From Cherax quadricarinatus (lineage: Eukaryota > Arthropoda > Malacostraca > Decapoda > Parastacidae), in NCBI RefSeq assembly GCF_038502225.1, contig NC_091355.1:17948148-18012147 (forward strand): DNA of 64,000 nucleotides. The letters are read 5' to 3'. Both the position numbers and the translations under genes were made by a program. The notes beneath the pieces were generated by a model, which saw only the letters and a list, made by a program, of their open reading frames with translations, was not told where the DNA came from and did no database searches. Shown here piece after piece: positions 23,201 to 37,800 of this stretch (within the stretch, counting starts at the first letter, position 1; each line of letters starts with the position of its first letter).

Positions 23201-26200
23201 GAGCTGAGATACTGTACTAAAGATGGCCAATTGGTTGACTGGCTCATTATCCAGCAGGCCTTGTCTAGGAGAGTATCATAGCACCGGTGACGCACGCAAA
23301 AGTATTTAAGTAGCCATTAGCTCTGGGAAAAGCGAACTCGTCATACTAGAGCCATTTTTCTGCTTGAAGAAATCTCCATTAAATGAAAAAAGACGTTGGA
23401 GAAAACACAAAGCACTGTGATTTCAATAATTTTTATTTAAGATAATGGGATTTTTTCTTAATGTGCAGCCAGTACTTAAAACAGGTATGATAATACATTA
23501 TCAACTGGCACTTTGGGAAAAGGAGACCTCACATCGAAGCTCTTCATTTTCATTTACACCAAATTAAATTTTCTGAAATGATGAAATGAATGAAATGGGA
23601 GTCAAAAAATATAAAATAACGAGTGCAATTTATTTAATCACTTGGCAGGGATGAAAGGATCTCGCGTTGAGGTAAAGTTATGAGGCCACCTTTGGTTTTC
23701 CAGGCGAACTTTGATCGAATATCGAACTATGAACCGTTAAGTTTCATTCCAATTGTTCAGTCGGTTACTAAGTTATCCTGTTATCAGGCACTAATCACGT
23801 TCATAATTAGTTCTTTACCCAGCTCAGACCTCGGGAGTAGCGAGAGTGTCATGGGCAAGTTTATGCTCAGACCAAATCACTTCTTATTTGCAAATAACAT
23901 CACAGGTGTTTTCCTCGGTGTTGTCAATTTGCACTATTGCTAGAGCACCAAACGAAGATATTGCACTTGATGATAATTGCTTAATATTTAATAAAAAGTG
24001 GAATGTGTAATTTCTTGTGTTTTTTTGGTTCTCACCATTTTCTTTAAAAGACAGATTACTAAAAACGAATTTGCTAGGAAGAATGTGCAAAACGTGAAAT
24101 TCAAAATCAGGAATTTCATGTACTTACTGCTTTCCTAATGATTACGTGTAATTACCAAGGAATTGGAGGAACCGGCAGAAAATACTCAAACAGCAACAGG
24201 AAGAATCGTCTAAATTTTCTCCTGAAGTATGATTATTCTCATGAAGACTGAGCTCCCAGGGAGAGAGAGAAAGTAAGCAATACGCTGAGCTTATGGGTAA
24301 TAACCCACTTTCAACAGTTCAGAAATATCATGAATATTGTAGGTTGAACCAGAGAACCTTTTCTCAGACGATGTTTAACTAGTTAAATATCGCCTGTAGA
24401 GGGAAAGAATAATGGAAGCAGACTCGAACCATAACTCATGCAAATAGCAGGACTGATGCTTTGCCCACTCAGCCACAGAGCTTACAGTAGTGTCATTATA
24501 TAACCAGCAGTTATGTAAAATGGTTGTATCTTATTCCACAACCCCAGAAACTTTCATGGTACATCTGTTCTCATGCTCTACAAAGTCTCATTATCCATAA
24601 CAAAACTAGTAGCAAATAACGAATGTAAATAAATAAACAGAATAATAAATGGGGACTCTGCCTGTGGTTCATACAAATGGCAGACAGTGATGTAACAATA
24701 CAGCCACAGAGGTTACAATAAGATGATTTTAAACCAGCATTTCTCTGACAATGTTGAATCAGCAACACAAGCTGTGACCACTACCTGAGGCTGAAGGAGA
24801 CGGTTGCTACTGCTCTTGGTGCCATAAGACGTAGGGTATCACGAATACCGGAATGTAATCATCCTTCCCAACTATAGCGATGCGATAACCAGGTCCCCGG
24901 CACAGGTATATTAATAGTAACCGCAACTGTACATCACCGCTACTCCTTGGCAGCCAGTGATGTGTCATTATATGGCCCGTGTCAGTGCATTCTTCCTCGT
25001 AATATATTTTCATCATAAGGATTCAAGTGTTTCGTCTACGTTAATTTTTTCATAATGACTTTATACTCATTGAGAAGCGTTAACACCGTAATTAACATAC
25101 AGCGTATCGGGTCAGGTATGATACGAGGAAGGCAAGAGCAGCATATGCAACAATGGCAACATAAGCAAAACTGACAACATAAGAAACACAGGCAACATAA
25201 AAAATAGAAACAACACTGACAACATTAGCAATTTAAGCAACACTGGCAACATAATATAAGCAACACTGGCAACATAATATAAGCAGCACTGGCAACAAAC
25301 AATATAAGCAACGCTGACAACATAAGCAATATAAGCAACATTGGCAACATAAGCATTATAAGCAACACTGGCAACATAAACAATATAAGCAACACTGGCA
25401 ACATAAGCAGTATAAGCAACACTGCCAACATAAACAATATAAGCAACATTGGCAACAAACAATTTAAGCAATATTGGGAACAAACGATATAAGCAACGCT
25501 GGCAACATAAGTAGTATAAGCAACACTACCAATATAAACAATACAAGCAACATTGGCAACATAAACAATATAAGCAACAATGGTAACAATATAAGAAACA
25601 CTGGCAACATAAGCAATGTCAGCAACACTGGCAACATAAGCAGTATAAGCAACACTGGCAACATAGTGGAATCGTTAATGTGGTGGAATACATTCTACTA
25701 CATTAACACATCTTTAAGTGAGAATAATACGTATATTGTATAAGGAAAAATGTGGGGGGAAAAGTTTATTAACGATTGGATTTATGACATAATGATGGTG
25801 GTCGTATAAATCGGAGAATATTTGTTAGATAATGAGCGGCCAACGCCAATTATCTAATTACCTTGGCTGGCAAAATCCTTGTATCTAGAGCCCCCTTCAC
25901 TAGCTAAATATCAGCACCTTTTTCTAAAGAGGTAACTTACCAGGAGCTTCGTCGGCTGGCAGAACTATAGATGTGAAGGTCTGAACAGTGTTGTCCAGCA
26001 GCACCTGTGGAAGACTCGGTGTCAGCATCGTCAACATAGTACTACTGAATGCACTGCTGCTGAATTTTCACTCGAATCTTCTCAAAAAAATTAAACAAAA
26101 AAAACTTTCTTTTTTTTCGTTTTATTAATTTAATAGTTATGCTAAAATTAAAAAAAAAAAAATTTTTTTACTTTATTAATTGAATGGTTGTGTTATTTTT

Positions 26201-29200
26201 TAAGCTTTTAAAATATTTCTTTCAGACTAAAAGTAAAAAGTACCAATGTTGGATGGCGTGACAAATACTGAGAAAAAGTCATTTAGTACGGAGCAGATCT
26301 TGAAATACAGAGACGTTATTCTGTAAATTGACTTCATCAAGTCAGTACAAGGTGTAATGTACCATGACATTATGTACAGAAATATGAGAAGTAATAAGAG
26401 GAGAGGTTAGGTGTCAACAGTGAGCAACAGTGACACTTGTGCTTGTTGATAGGTATTACCTTGCAACACTTGATATATGAGAGGATTAGCAATACTGAAG
26501 GCCCGTTGAATCTGTTCTATGCTGTCAGAAGTCTCTTAAAAAGCCGCCTCCAAGCAGTCGCTTGATCATGTTGTCTTCATTAGTAAAATGTCCAGTCTAT
26601 GAGATGTTCGCTTTTTTCTCTTTTTACAAGAGTGTTCAAGATGTGGCATTTGTATGAACAGTTTTGAGTACTCTGGTAGGTAAACGTCTTTATGTTTCTC
26701 ATATTTTGACATTCTTTCGCTCCCCACACAGAATGTCATATATGTCTGCTTTAGCGATTTTTTTTTTTACCTTTGATCATGTTAATTCAAGAATGTTTTT
26801 TTCAAGGTTATACAAGTTAAGTTGTTGTTGTTCATTTGGATGGTAACAGGGAGGACTTCTTGCCAAACGTTTAAGTTTTGGACACCATTATTAATGTCGA
26901 TCTACAGCACAAAGTTTACTTCTTATGAGACATCGCAGATTTACTATAAGCAGCAAAAAGTTACCAAGTTTAGACATAACATCTTTACACATGTTACTGC
27001 TGATTAAACCGCCATTTCATTACACAAATTACCCGCGTGTAGAAGAGGGGAAACTAATAACGTTTCGTTCAGACTTGGATCATTGACAAGCCACACTGAT
27101 ATAAATACTCTGGAAAACGTACAAAGGAGGATGACAAAGATGATCCCATGTATCAGAAATCTTCTCTATGAGGATAGACTGAAGGCCCTGAATCTGCACT
27201 CTCTCGAAAGGCGTAGAATTAGGGGGGATATGATCAAGGTGTATAAATGGAAAACAGGAATAAATAAAGGGGATGTAAATAGTGTACTGAAAATTTCCAG
27301 CCAAGACAGGACTCGCAGTAATGGTTTCAAGTTGGAAAAATTCAGATTCAGGAAGGATATAGGAAAGTACTGGTTTGGAAATAGAGTTGTGGATGAGTGG
27401 AACAAGTTCCCGAGTACAGTTATTGAGGCTAAAACGTTGTGTAGTTTTAGAAATAGGTTAGATAAATACATGAGTGGGTGTGGGTGAGTGTGAGTTGGAC
27501 CTGACTAGCTTGTGCTGCTGGGTCTGGTACAGTGCTCCATCCTTGAGTGGGGATGACCAGACAGGGTGGGTCATTGGTCTAATCCGGGGGGATGGGACAT
27601 GGACCTGCTCCGCATGGGTCAGTAGGCCTGTTGCAGTGTTCCTTCTTTCTTATGTTCTTATGTTCTTAAAAAGAGACGAAGGCGAGAATATATATATAAG
27701 GGGGCGGGGGAAGAAGAGAATGGTGATGGTAGAGCATAAAATTAAACTTTTTTACCTTTAATAACACCCCATGATGACAACAGTAGTGAAATCTTCAGTC
27801 AGCGATGTACTTACTAACTTACCCCTGGAGTTATTTACAGCAGGAAGCTTTGCAAATGTTTTCCCATATAAAGAATTCTGGCTGTGATTTATTAGCGACA
27901 TCATTCTTATTCCACCCAGGCTCTACAACATGGAACTCTTTTGCAACCAATTCTATACGATATATGGGTAAAAATACCCTTACCTCCCAAAAAATGACGA
28001 TCACACAATCAAATACTGGTGTATTTATTGTTTGATATCTTCTGCGCACTTAGAAACTACAACGCAGTCTCCTACACCTAAGAAAAACAGAAAGCAATCA
28101 ACAATCCGATGCGTGGAGCGCGTGGGAAACTGCTCCTTCCAACTGACCTTACACAACCAGCATTATCATGTAGAAAACCATTTGTGAATTACCAAGATCA
28201 AAAACTTAAAATCACTTCTATACTGAATCAGGCATTTACAAAACCCATTACGGAGAGTACGAAGAACTCTACATCTCTGAATCAACACGTAAGCTGCACA
28301 GCAGAATCCATGAGCACAAATTCGCAAGTGAAACCCACAAGTTGAACAGGGAAGGAGGGCTATAAAAAGGTTATAACAGGAGGGTTATAACAATAGTGGT
28401 TATAACAGAAGTGGTTTTAACAGGAGTGGTTATAACAGAAGTGGTTATACTGGGAGGGTTATAACAGGATTGTTTATAGCAACTGGGTTATAACAGGAGT
28501 GTTTATAGCAACAGGGTTATAACAGGAGTGTTTATAGCAACAGGGTTATAACAGGAGTGTTTATAGCAACAGGGTTATAACAGGAGGGTTATAACAGGAG
28601 GGTTGTAACAGAAGTAGTTATAACAGGAGGGCTATTACAGAAGTGTTTATAACTTCTCCAGTGGCACATTGTGGGTAGCCGAGGAGGTGGTGAGCGACAG
28701 ATGTGTGGCAAGTGTGGTGCAAGAGGTAGGTGTAAGGCAAGTTTGAGGCATGTATACTCACCTAAATGTGGCTGCAAGGGTCGAGATTCAGCTCCTGGCT
28801 CCCTATACATATGAGGCAGATACGGATCAAGCGTGGGGCTGCAGTGAGTCAGGTGAGGTGCAGGTACAGATATGAAGCAGGTGTGCTAAAGGTGTATACA
28901 TGGTGTGCAGAAGGGTTGAAGCAGGTATGGGGCAGGTATGAGAGAGATTATTTACCTTACACATTTTTGGGTCAACGTCTCCCTGGCAAGGTGGATCAGT
29001 CTGCTGGCAGTAGTTAAGTAGTCTCATACATTCCATCTGACTGCCCCTACGGCAGTTCACTTCACCCTTCTCGCATGTGTAATGAGATTTAAACACCTGC
29101 AACACATAACATTGGAAATAAGAACATAAGAATGGAGGAACAATGTCCATACAAGGCAGGTCCTTGTCAAAGCCACCACTACATACCATACTATTTAATT

Positions 29201-32200
29201 TTCTTCATGTTAAAGATTTATAATTTATCATCACTCTGCCTTAAATAATTTTATGCCCTCTGGAACCGATAAAAATATTTAAATGGTCATATGATACAAA
29301 ATATGGAAGTTGAAAATCGATAAAGAATTTAATTCAAAGCCCAATGAGGAGGTTAGGAGTCTAAATGGTGATCTGACACCTCGGATATATCAACTACAAG
29401 AAAATAAATGCTGAAAAAAGTGAGCACTTCTTAAATATCTTAAATATCTTGAAGGAAGCCAGCCCACATGTTTTAAAATATTAATTTGCAAATTGGTGCC
29501 TGAGAAGTCCAGTAAGACTCGGAACTTTCCTCTATGTAAGATTAATCAGCGTTGAGGGTTTTTAAGCCGATAAGAATATTAATTTATAAGTAATGGAATG
29601 GAAACCAATATAATTTTTTTAAATTTCTTCAATCAATTTAGCAATTTGGTACCAACACAACCTAAAAGTAATTCGTACGTTCATCCAGCTTGGAAAATTT
29701 TAAGTCACCCTAAATTTTTATTATTACATTCATGGGAATAGCGTTAAACCCGCAAGGATCACAAAGCGCCTAGGGAAATGGAGACTATTACATCCCAGGA
29801 TTCCAAATGGCCTGTTATCCCGGGTGTAATGGGAGCAAAATAAACACAGTAGAAAAAGTTTAGACTTATATTATCCTTCACCAATTTAGAACAGCAATAT
29901 GTACACTATGTACAGTGATAAGTATAGTGCACTCCACGGTAAGCAAGGCAGAAATAGAAGCCACAAGATAGCAGACCGTGCTTCAACCAGCTCTAGAATG
30001 GGAATGACAAGGGCAGACAGGAGAGCGGTACCCACATAACCTCTGCGATTGCCAAAACCATCTTCTTATTGGCTAGAACCTGGTCACTAGTTGAACGATG
30101 GGGCCCCATCATCAACTCTTAGCAACCTGGTTCGCTGGTTGGGGGAGATAGCCTGTAAATGAGGGTGTGTACATGCGCCGAATAAAGGTTACGTACTCTT
30201 TGCATGCCACAGAGACAATCAAAATCCCTCCAAGAACTGGGAGGATTGGTCCAATTCCTGGATGAAGAATCCAGTTAAAGCACAGAAACCAACATCTTAA
30301 TTTAATAAAGTTGGCAAGATAATATTTAAAGAGCCCAGTAATGTAGCTTTTCTTATTACCAACATACACCAGCAGTGAAAGGATTATACCGATCAGAAGA
30401 GACGTTCTCCGGTATACACACAGAAACCAGTAATCAGCACTTTCTTGTGTAAGAAAATTGGTGTTCACCTGCCCAACCTAAAATAATAGCGACACTTTTT
30501 TAAGGGAATTACATCAGTGTTCATAGTTTGAATCTGTTCAGAAGTGTCCTTCAATAGTCATCGCACAGAACGTATAAATAAAGTTGGCAAATTGGCATCT
30601 ATTCAGTCCATTAACAATATAAGCTTTTCTCACAGTATGATATTCTACTGTTGAAAGTTTAAAGCTAATTGGACGAGGCGTTCATAAATTATCGCACGAA
30701 AACCACATGTGCTAATTTATTTATAACTAAGAGACTGTTTGGAGGCGATATTTTTCTATTACCAGTCTTATCAATTTTGGCGTAGCGAGAAAAATACGAA
30801 AATCTATTGCTTCATTTCTCTTTTGGTTTCAGGTTTTGGATATCACTTCCTCCCTCAGTAGATTTTAGACAGTTCTGCTCATGCCGAACTTAACAGTGAT
30901 TCCGTTGCTCATTCCTCCTGAGTAACTTAATGCTCTCCAACTTATGTGAGACGAGGGATGCTGAGTACTGGACAGAAGGGTTCACTTTCTTGAACACTTT
31001 ATACCTCATTGTCAACTTATTGAGGAATATATAGACAGTATAATAACCTACGTGATATGTGAAGATATCTTAATAATGAAAATAAGATACCACGCGATCT
31101 TCACTGCTCTCATCCTGATAGCTGGCTTAGTTGGATCTCGTTTTGTGTACTCAGATTCAGAGTCTGCTCTTCTGTCCTGACCCAATGCTTCTGTCCACAC
31201 TGTGGACAGAGTAATTAGCTAGTCTCCATGTAAAACAAAAAAATAAAGAAAAAAAAAAGTCCTGGACTACTTCAAGGAATTCTAGGAAATTTGGCTAAAA
31301 TTAAAATCCCGCTATGATTACTACATTTTCATTCACTGAGACTTCACAGTTTATTGCCTGAAATTTTTTGTCTGCACAACAAGCTTCCTAAGTCGAATAT
31401 TGGCGAATATATGACCGGAGATATAAGAATTAATTTTTAAGTGGTACATCAGCCTTGGTAAGAAAAGTTCAATTACTTAAGCCTGAAAAATCCATATCAC
31501 GATCGGGGACTGAACTCGTGGTGAGTGAGTCGCAAAACTCCCAGGCCAGCGCGTAAACCGCTAGAGCAGCTAGCTACAGTAAGATTTATCCAACTAGGTA
31601 TATTTATACACGATAAGCGGGTTAACAATAGCCCCACTGTAACCACAGTTGCAAGTTTTTACGAATGAATCTCCCGATTAAGGTGATAAATTCGCCTGCA
31701 TTCAACTGAAGAAACTTGTTGAGTAGATGAAACGTTTTGTTAATAAAGATACCCAAGTGTTGCACGCGTGTCTTTTTTGTTTACCTGTCAGTATTGTATA
31801 CCATCAGTAATATAAGACTTCCATGTAGTCCGAGTTCTGACTCAGGTTTATATTTCTCTTACAAATTTGCAACCAAACGGATACAGTATTTCCAGTTTTC
31901 TCTGAAATATAAGCAACGCTACCTACTTGTTTCCACCAGTGACGAATAATTTGAAACGATATACATATTTTGCATATGGCAGGCATGTCTTGACTCTTTA
32001 AACCAAACCATGTTCTGGTAATTGCGATTATATCTATTTCCCGTATATTCGATTATTCTTAGTTCGTTAAATTTGGTTCCCTGCACTACAACTAAGAGTG
32101 CACGAGATTTTGATAATTTTTCTTGTTTCCCTGTTTTTTCTAACTGCTTTTTGGCCTTTTATTTTTATCACTTTACAAAACTTATTTTCATTTATTTCCA

Positions 32201-34765
32201 GTACCACAACCGCTTTCCCTGTACCCTTAGTCTCACATCTTCAACACTAGTTTCTGTATCAGAAACTATTATTGTATTTCCCCCCTATCCTTTTGACAAT
32301 TTTCAAATCCTTAAAGTTATCCAGATCACTGTCAGTTATAAGTTTAAACACCCTGATCAACCACTAGCTACCCTCTCTACTAACACAACTAGAGCACTGT
32401 CTCCCTTCCAGGAAAGATGAATACCAACCCAAGCAAACCTACCACTACTGTTAAAAAATAGTGTCCCATATGTCAATGTACTATACTTTGGGTTCCTCGC
32501 AGTGCTTACCCAATCGACTGTTCATTCCAAGTGTCCTTTAAGGCCACTTGTTTTCCACCCTTATTCTTGGCAGAATACTTCGTATTACAGGTATACAACC
32601 TTTCATTAATCTTTGTAACAACTGGCCTAAATTTAGCAAATCTTCACATCTTGCCCTCCTTATATATTTGCCTCCTTTGCTCAGGCATGCATTGGTATCA
32701 TTTCTACACTCAGACAAAATATTGGTCATGTGGCCTACGAAGTACCCTAGTCCTGCACTAGGCAGGTAAACAGTAATATTATACTTAGGGTAGAGTGATG
32801 CAGCAGTCGTGCAGGGGAGGGGTACACTGAAGCAGTAGTCATACAGGGAAGGGGTACACTGCAGCAGCAGTCATACAGGGGAGGGGTAGAGTGATGCAGC
32901 AGTCATACAGGGAAGGGATACACTGCAGCAGCAGTCATACAGGTGAGGGGTACACTGAAGCAGCATTCATACAGGGGAAAGGGTAGAGTGATGCAGCAGT
33001 CATGCAGGGGAGGGGTACACTGCAGCAGCAGTCATACAGGGGAGGGGTACACTGAAGAAGCATACAGGGGAGGGATACACTTCAGCAACAGTCATACATA
33101 GGAGGAATACACTAAAGCAGCAGTCATACAGGGCAGGGATACACTGCAGTAGCAGTCATACAGGGAAGGGATACACTGCAGCAGCAGTCATGCAATGGAG
33201 GAATAAACTGAAGCAGCAGTCATACAGAGCAGGGATACACTGCAATAGCAGTCATACAGAGGAGGGGAACACTGAAGCAGCAGTCATACTGGGGAGGGAT
33301 ACACTGATGCAGCAGTCATACAAAGGAGGAATACACTGAAGCAGCAGTCATTCAGGGGGAGGGATACACTGCAGCATCAGTCATACAGGGAAGGAGTACA
33401 CTGAAGCATCAGTCATACAGGGAAAGGGGTACAGTGGTGCAGCAGTCATACTGGAGTTGGTAAATACTTACGTAGCAGAGGTCGGGGTCTTCGTCTTCTC
33501 CCCCAGCGCAGTCATTGTCTCCGTCACACACATAACGAAGCTTGACACACTTGGCCTCCGAGGAGCACGCGATCTCGTCCTCCCTCAATGTGCAGTCCAA
33601 CCCAGCTGCAGGAAATAAACCAGAGGCATGGTGAGGGAGGCAGGTGCAGTGCATGTGAAACAGTGCGAGAATACGTAAATGACTGTGGGGGGAACAGGGT
33701 GGGTGTATGTGAATTACCACCGATGTTCACCAATATTTTGAAGCAGTTCTATAGCATGAACCACTGATAATGCGAAAGATGACTGGATGTGCACAGTGTA
33801 TAAGGGCTCGTAGCTATGGTCCTGGAGTACCTTGATGCCTGCAAGAGGTGCAGAGGTCAGAGACAAGTGCACTTTGGTAGCAACAAATACATACACTGAA
33901 ATTAAAACTTATATCTGACAGTCAATGACTAGGTACTTATTTGCATTCATTAGCGTAGAAACTACAGTAGGTATGCATTCGAGATGTTCCATTGCCTTTG
34001 ATGTATCCAGCTCAGAAATTTTTTTCCTCTTCCTCTATTGTATTCATGTTGTCCAATACTTGTTGGTGTACTCTTTACCCTTGACTCTTCGATATTTCTC
34101 CAGTTTCCACTGAGAACACCTCTTTAAATCAACCATTTAACATCGCGTAGATTTTTTTTTTTTTTTGAGTGTGTGAACTTCCCTTCTTTTTCAAACTAAT
34201 TACCTGGCCATTGACAATCTTCACTTGGTCTGACAGTGGAACAGTTGTCGCTTAAACTTGACATTTTCTGCTAAGTCGCTTTAAAATTGTTGCTCTTCCT
34301 CGATTATTCGTTTCTGGCTCATCTGATCACTTTTCTGTTCCCTTTTGTCCTTCCCTTTCTATTGTTTTCTCACACTCTTGTGCTCTTCTTTCTTTTCTCT
34401 ACTTTATTAATTGATCCAGTGGATCTCTTCATTTTTGCCATATGTCCATATTCTAGGAAGGAAGTTCTTCTCTGCCTCTTCTATTTTTCCAGCTTGATTC
34501 TTCATTTCTTTTCGAGTTTCCTTTTTCCGCTTCACCGTATTGAGGAATTCTTTCATCCCATCGAAGTTCCTCTTCTGTAGTTTACTTTCATATCGTCCTA
34601 GCGCCGTTCTTCCCTAAAATTTTTAATTCCACAAAGTATTCGAAATTCACTGTAATATGTTCGCTAACACCCAGGGGCTCAATTATTCTATTTAACCTAT
34701 GTGTAATTGTGGCAAACATCACATGTAATATTTCCTTCTTTTTAGCTCTCGCTCTCTCTTGTCTA

Positions 34766-34822
<57 letters not shown>

Positions 34823-37800
34823 TTTTACGCAAGGGTTTTTACAGGGTTTAATTAGGAGTTACTTTATCTAAAAGCTATGAGCTGCTACGTACCTCAGCTC
34901 ATTTAAAGACTTTTTTGTTGTTACGAAGCATAGATGTATTGAATGGAATAATGTCGGAGTCTGCTGTGGCCCAGCGATTTCATATGATCAGCTGATTTGA
35001 TTTTATCGCTGTCGTTATACTCTACGAACATGTTCTTGTCTCGAGTCATCCTAGGAATGAATGATCATAGATCATTTGATTAATTAATCAAATGATCTTA
35101 GATCATTTGATTAATTAATCAAATGATCTTAGATCATTTGATTAATTGTTTGCTGTACGTCTTATTTGTATAGAAACCAAGTGTGGTACGTTGATAACAT
35201 TGGTATGGTGCATATCAATAGGACAACCCACATCTCTCCGATGCTGTTAGGCTCTATTGGAAAAATATATCTATCCAGGCCGTTTCCAGGCGTGAGAAGT
35301 TGTCTTGCTAGGTTCTCTATTCTGTCCTGAGGTCACAGATGAGGTATGAGAGCACCATGAGTATACTCATGGTGTGAGAGTAATTGTGTTTCATACAGAG
35401 TTTAATCGTTTCTACTGTTAGGAAGATACGAGATTTCGGGTTAGAGCTGTTAGCTTCTTTGCTGCCTTGCATGCTAAATTTAACACGTGGACCTTCACAG
35501 ACGGTTCAGAATCTAAATAATTCTCAGGTTCTAACACACTCCCCCTCATTCCTAGCGTTTTTTCAGCATTAATACATAGTGCCTAGAGTCCACCATCATT
35601 TGTGTGTTCCTAGAAGCAAAGTTAGCTGGCTATCGCTTTCCTTTGGATGATGTACCTGATTGATGTATCTGAGAGCAGGTTGTATTTTCTTTCTTGAATA
35701 ACTGTATTGGTTGTAGATGTTTGAGTCAACCAAGTGAGTACACACAGGCAGGTACTTACAACCACCACAGCAACAGAGACAGGAACAAGCACAATTATCA
35801 CAGTAGCAAAGGAAGGTACTACCTAAATAACAAAAAGGTACAATACCGTGACTGGAACGATCCACAAATAACCCGCACATAGAAGAGAGGAGCTTACGAC
35901 GACGTTTCGTTCCGACTTGGACCATTTACAAAGTGTGACTTTGTAAATGGTCCAAGTCGGACCGAAACGTCGTCGTAAGCTCCTCTCTTCTATGTGCGGG
36001 TTATTTGTGTGAAGGTACTACCTCTACTACCACAGCAACCTAGGTAAGTGTTACCATCATTACCGCAGCAACAAAGACAGGCACTCACTATAACCACCAC
36101 AACCACCCCAGCAAATGAAGGGGGTTCTTTCACCACTACCACAACAACAGAGGTAGATACCACCATCACTATCCTAGCAATAGTCAGAAGGTCAACACAA
36201 CCATGACAACAAAAACAGTTATTTAATATGAAAAACACAGCAAAGAACAAATATTTTATGATTAACACTGGAATTTATGATTTAAAACACAGATGAGAAG
36301 CGGAACCTTAACAAAGCTCTTACTAATAAATCCAAAGACAAGAAGAAACTGACAATTACAGCATTTCTCCCGCGGTATGACACTGTGCCTACATTCAGTA
36401 AAGTCACTGGTCTAAACCAAAGACATTACGATTTGTGTTACATGGACGATACTTTAGAATATATCGAACCATGGGATGATTTTGATAGCAAGAGAGTTTT
36501 GTTTAATCACGACGGCCTTTATTTAAATAATGTTGGCATTTCAATACTGGTTCAATACTGTGACCCTACGAGATATTACCTGGAGTTTACCTGGAGAGAG
36601 TTTTAGGGGTCAACGCCCCCGCGGCCCGGTCTGTGACCGGGAAAAACCAGGGAACAATGACCGCAACGTTGTTGGATTCAAAATATCAGTAATGTTAACT
36701 TTATAAAAATAAAAAATACAGATAATGTAAGGGAAATGTGGAGCAGATTTAAAAGGCAAATCCCCCCCCCCCCCAAAAAAAAAAAAAAGTAAAAATATTA
36801 AATGTACCCAGAATGGCTGAGACAATTAGTTTAAACCATAGGTAAAAACGAAATGCATATAAGTATTTTAAAGTTACTGGTGACCTCGAAGATCGTAATG
36901 TCTATGTCCGGTTGCAGAGACAGAAAACATGAGAGAGATTAATGCCAAACAGAAATTTGAAAGACGAGTTGCACAAATCAAAGGTAATCCCGAGGAATTC
37001 TTCAAATACGTCAGCAGTATAAAAATAAGTAAACGCATCAATATAACGTTTAGTGACAACGGCAGAATAACAAACAATAGGGAAAAATGAATCTATAATC
37101 AACACAGGCTTCGGGTTTTTGTCGATTATCTAGATTCTGAACATGACACTAACTTTCCAAAGGAGGAAATTTTGTTTTCAATCCTAACACAGGCAGGTCA
37201 AGAAATGACGAAATTAGCATCCTGAACATAATCACTTAACCTGAATATTAACGAATTAAACGGATCGAATGAAATACCTGCGAGAGTTGTAAAATAATGT
37301 AAATACCAAATACTTATGCCAATGAGGGTAATATTTAACAAATCTTTAGAAGTGATCAAGTTGTCAATAACTGGGATGTTTCCTCAGTATTTCAGAATGA
37401 GGACAACATTTGTATACTTAACTTTCGCTTCATCAATTAAACGTCAAATTTACATAATTAAATGGACACTATTATGACAGAGAAGATAGTTCACTTTATG
37501 GAAAATAAGAAAATAAATGACGCCATCATAGATTGCGCAGCAAAATATGTCCGACTAAATTGAACTCTTCAATTACATATACAAAAAGCCGAGTTGCAAA
37601 GGCCCCATCAGCTGTAGTATACTAAAATTACTAGAATGACCTTAACAAGGTACCCCATGCCTGGATGAGTGACAGGCTCACAGACAGGAAACGGAGAGAG
37701 GTACTCAACGGAGTGTGTCTGAGTGACTTCCTCAAAGGGGTGGTGTTTCCCAGGGATCGGTATTTGATCCAATCCTCTTGATCTGCAGGTAGGGCTTCCA

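Noticed and set aside
25112..25743. Repeat proteins on both strands
   Set aside because: The 27-bp minisatellite keeps frames open. No start context, splice or domain support.
27805..28049. Opposing ORFs of about 75 codons as Penelope reverse transcriptase
   Set aside because: I could not find RT motifs in any frame. Only the GIY-YIG part downstream is convincing.
29850..30210. Solo LTR
   Set aside because: An AATAAA and a GGGGCCCC palindrome alone do not define an LTR. No second copy or TSD seen.
9965..33455. CRISPR-like arrays
   Set aside because: All repeats here are contiguous minisatellites without unique spacers, in a eukaryotic context.
33409..33720. 103-codon minus-strand ORF as a stand-alone gene
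   Set aside because: Only 33472-33605 lies between splice sites. The flanks are intron read-through.
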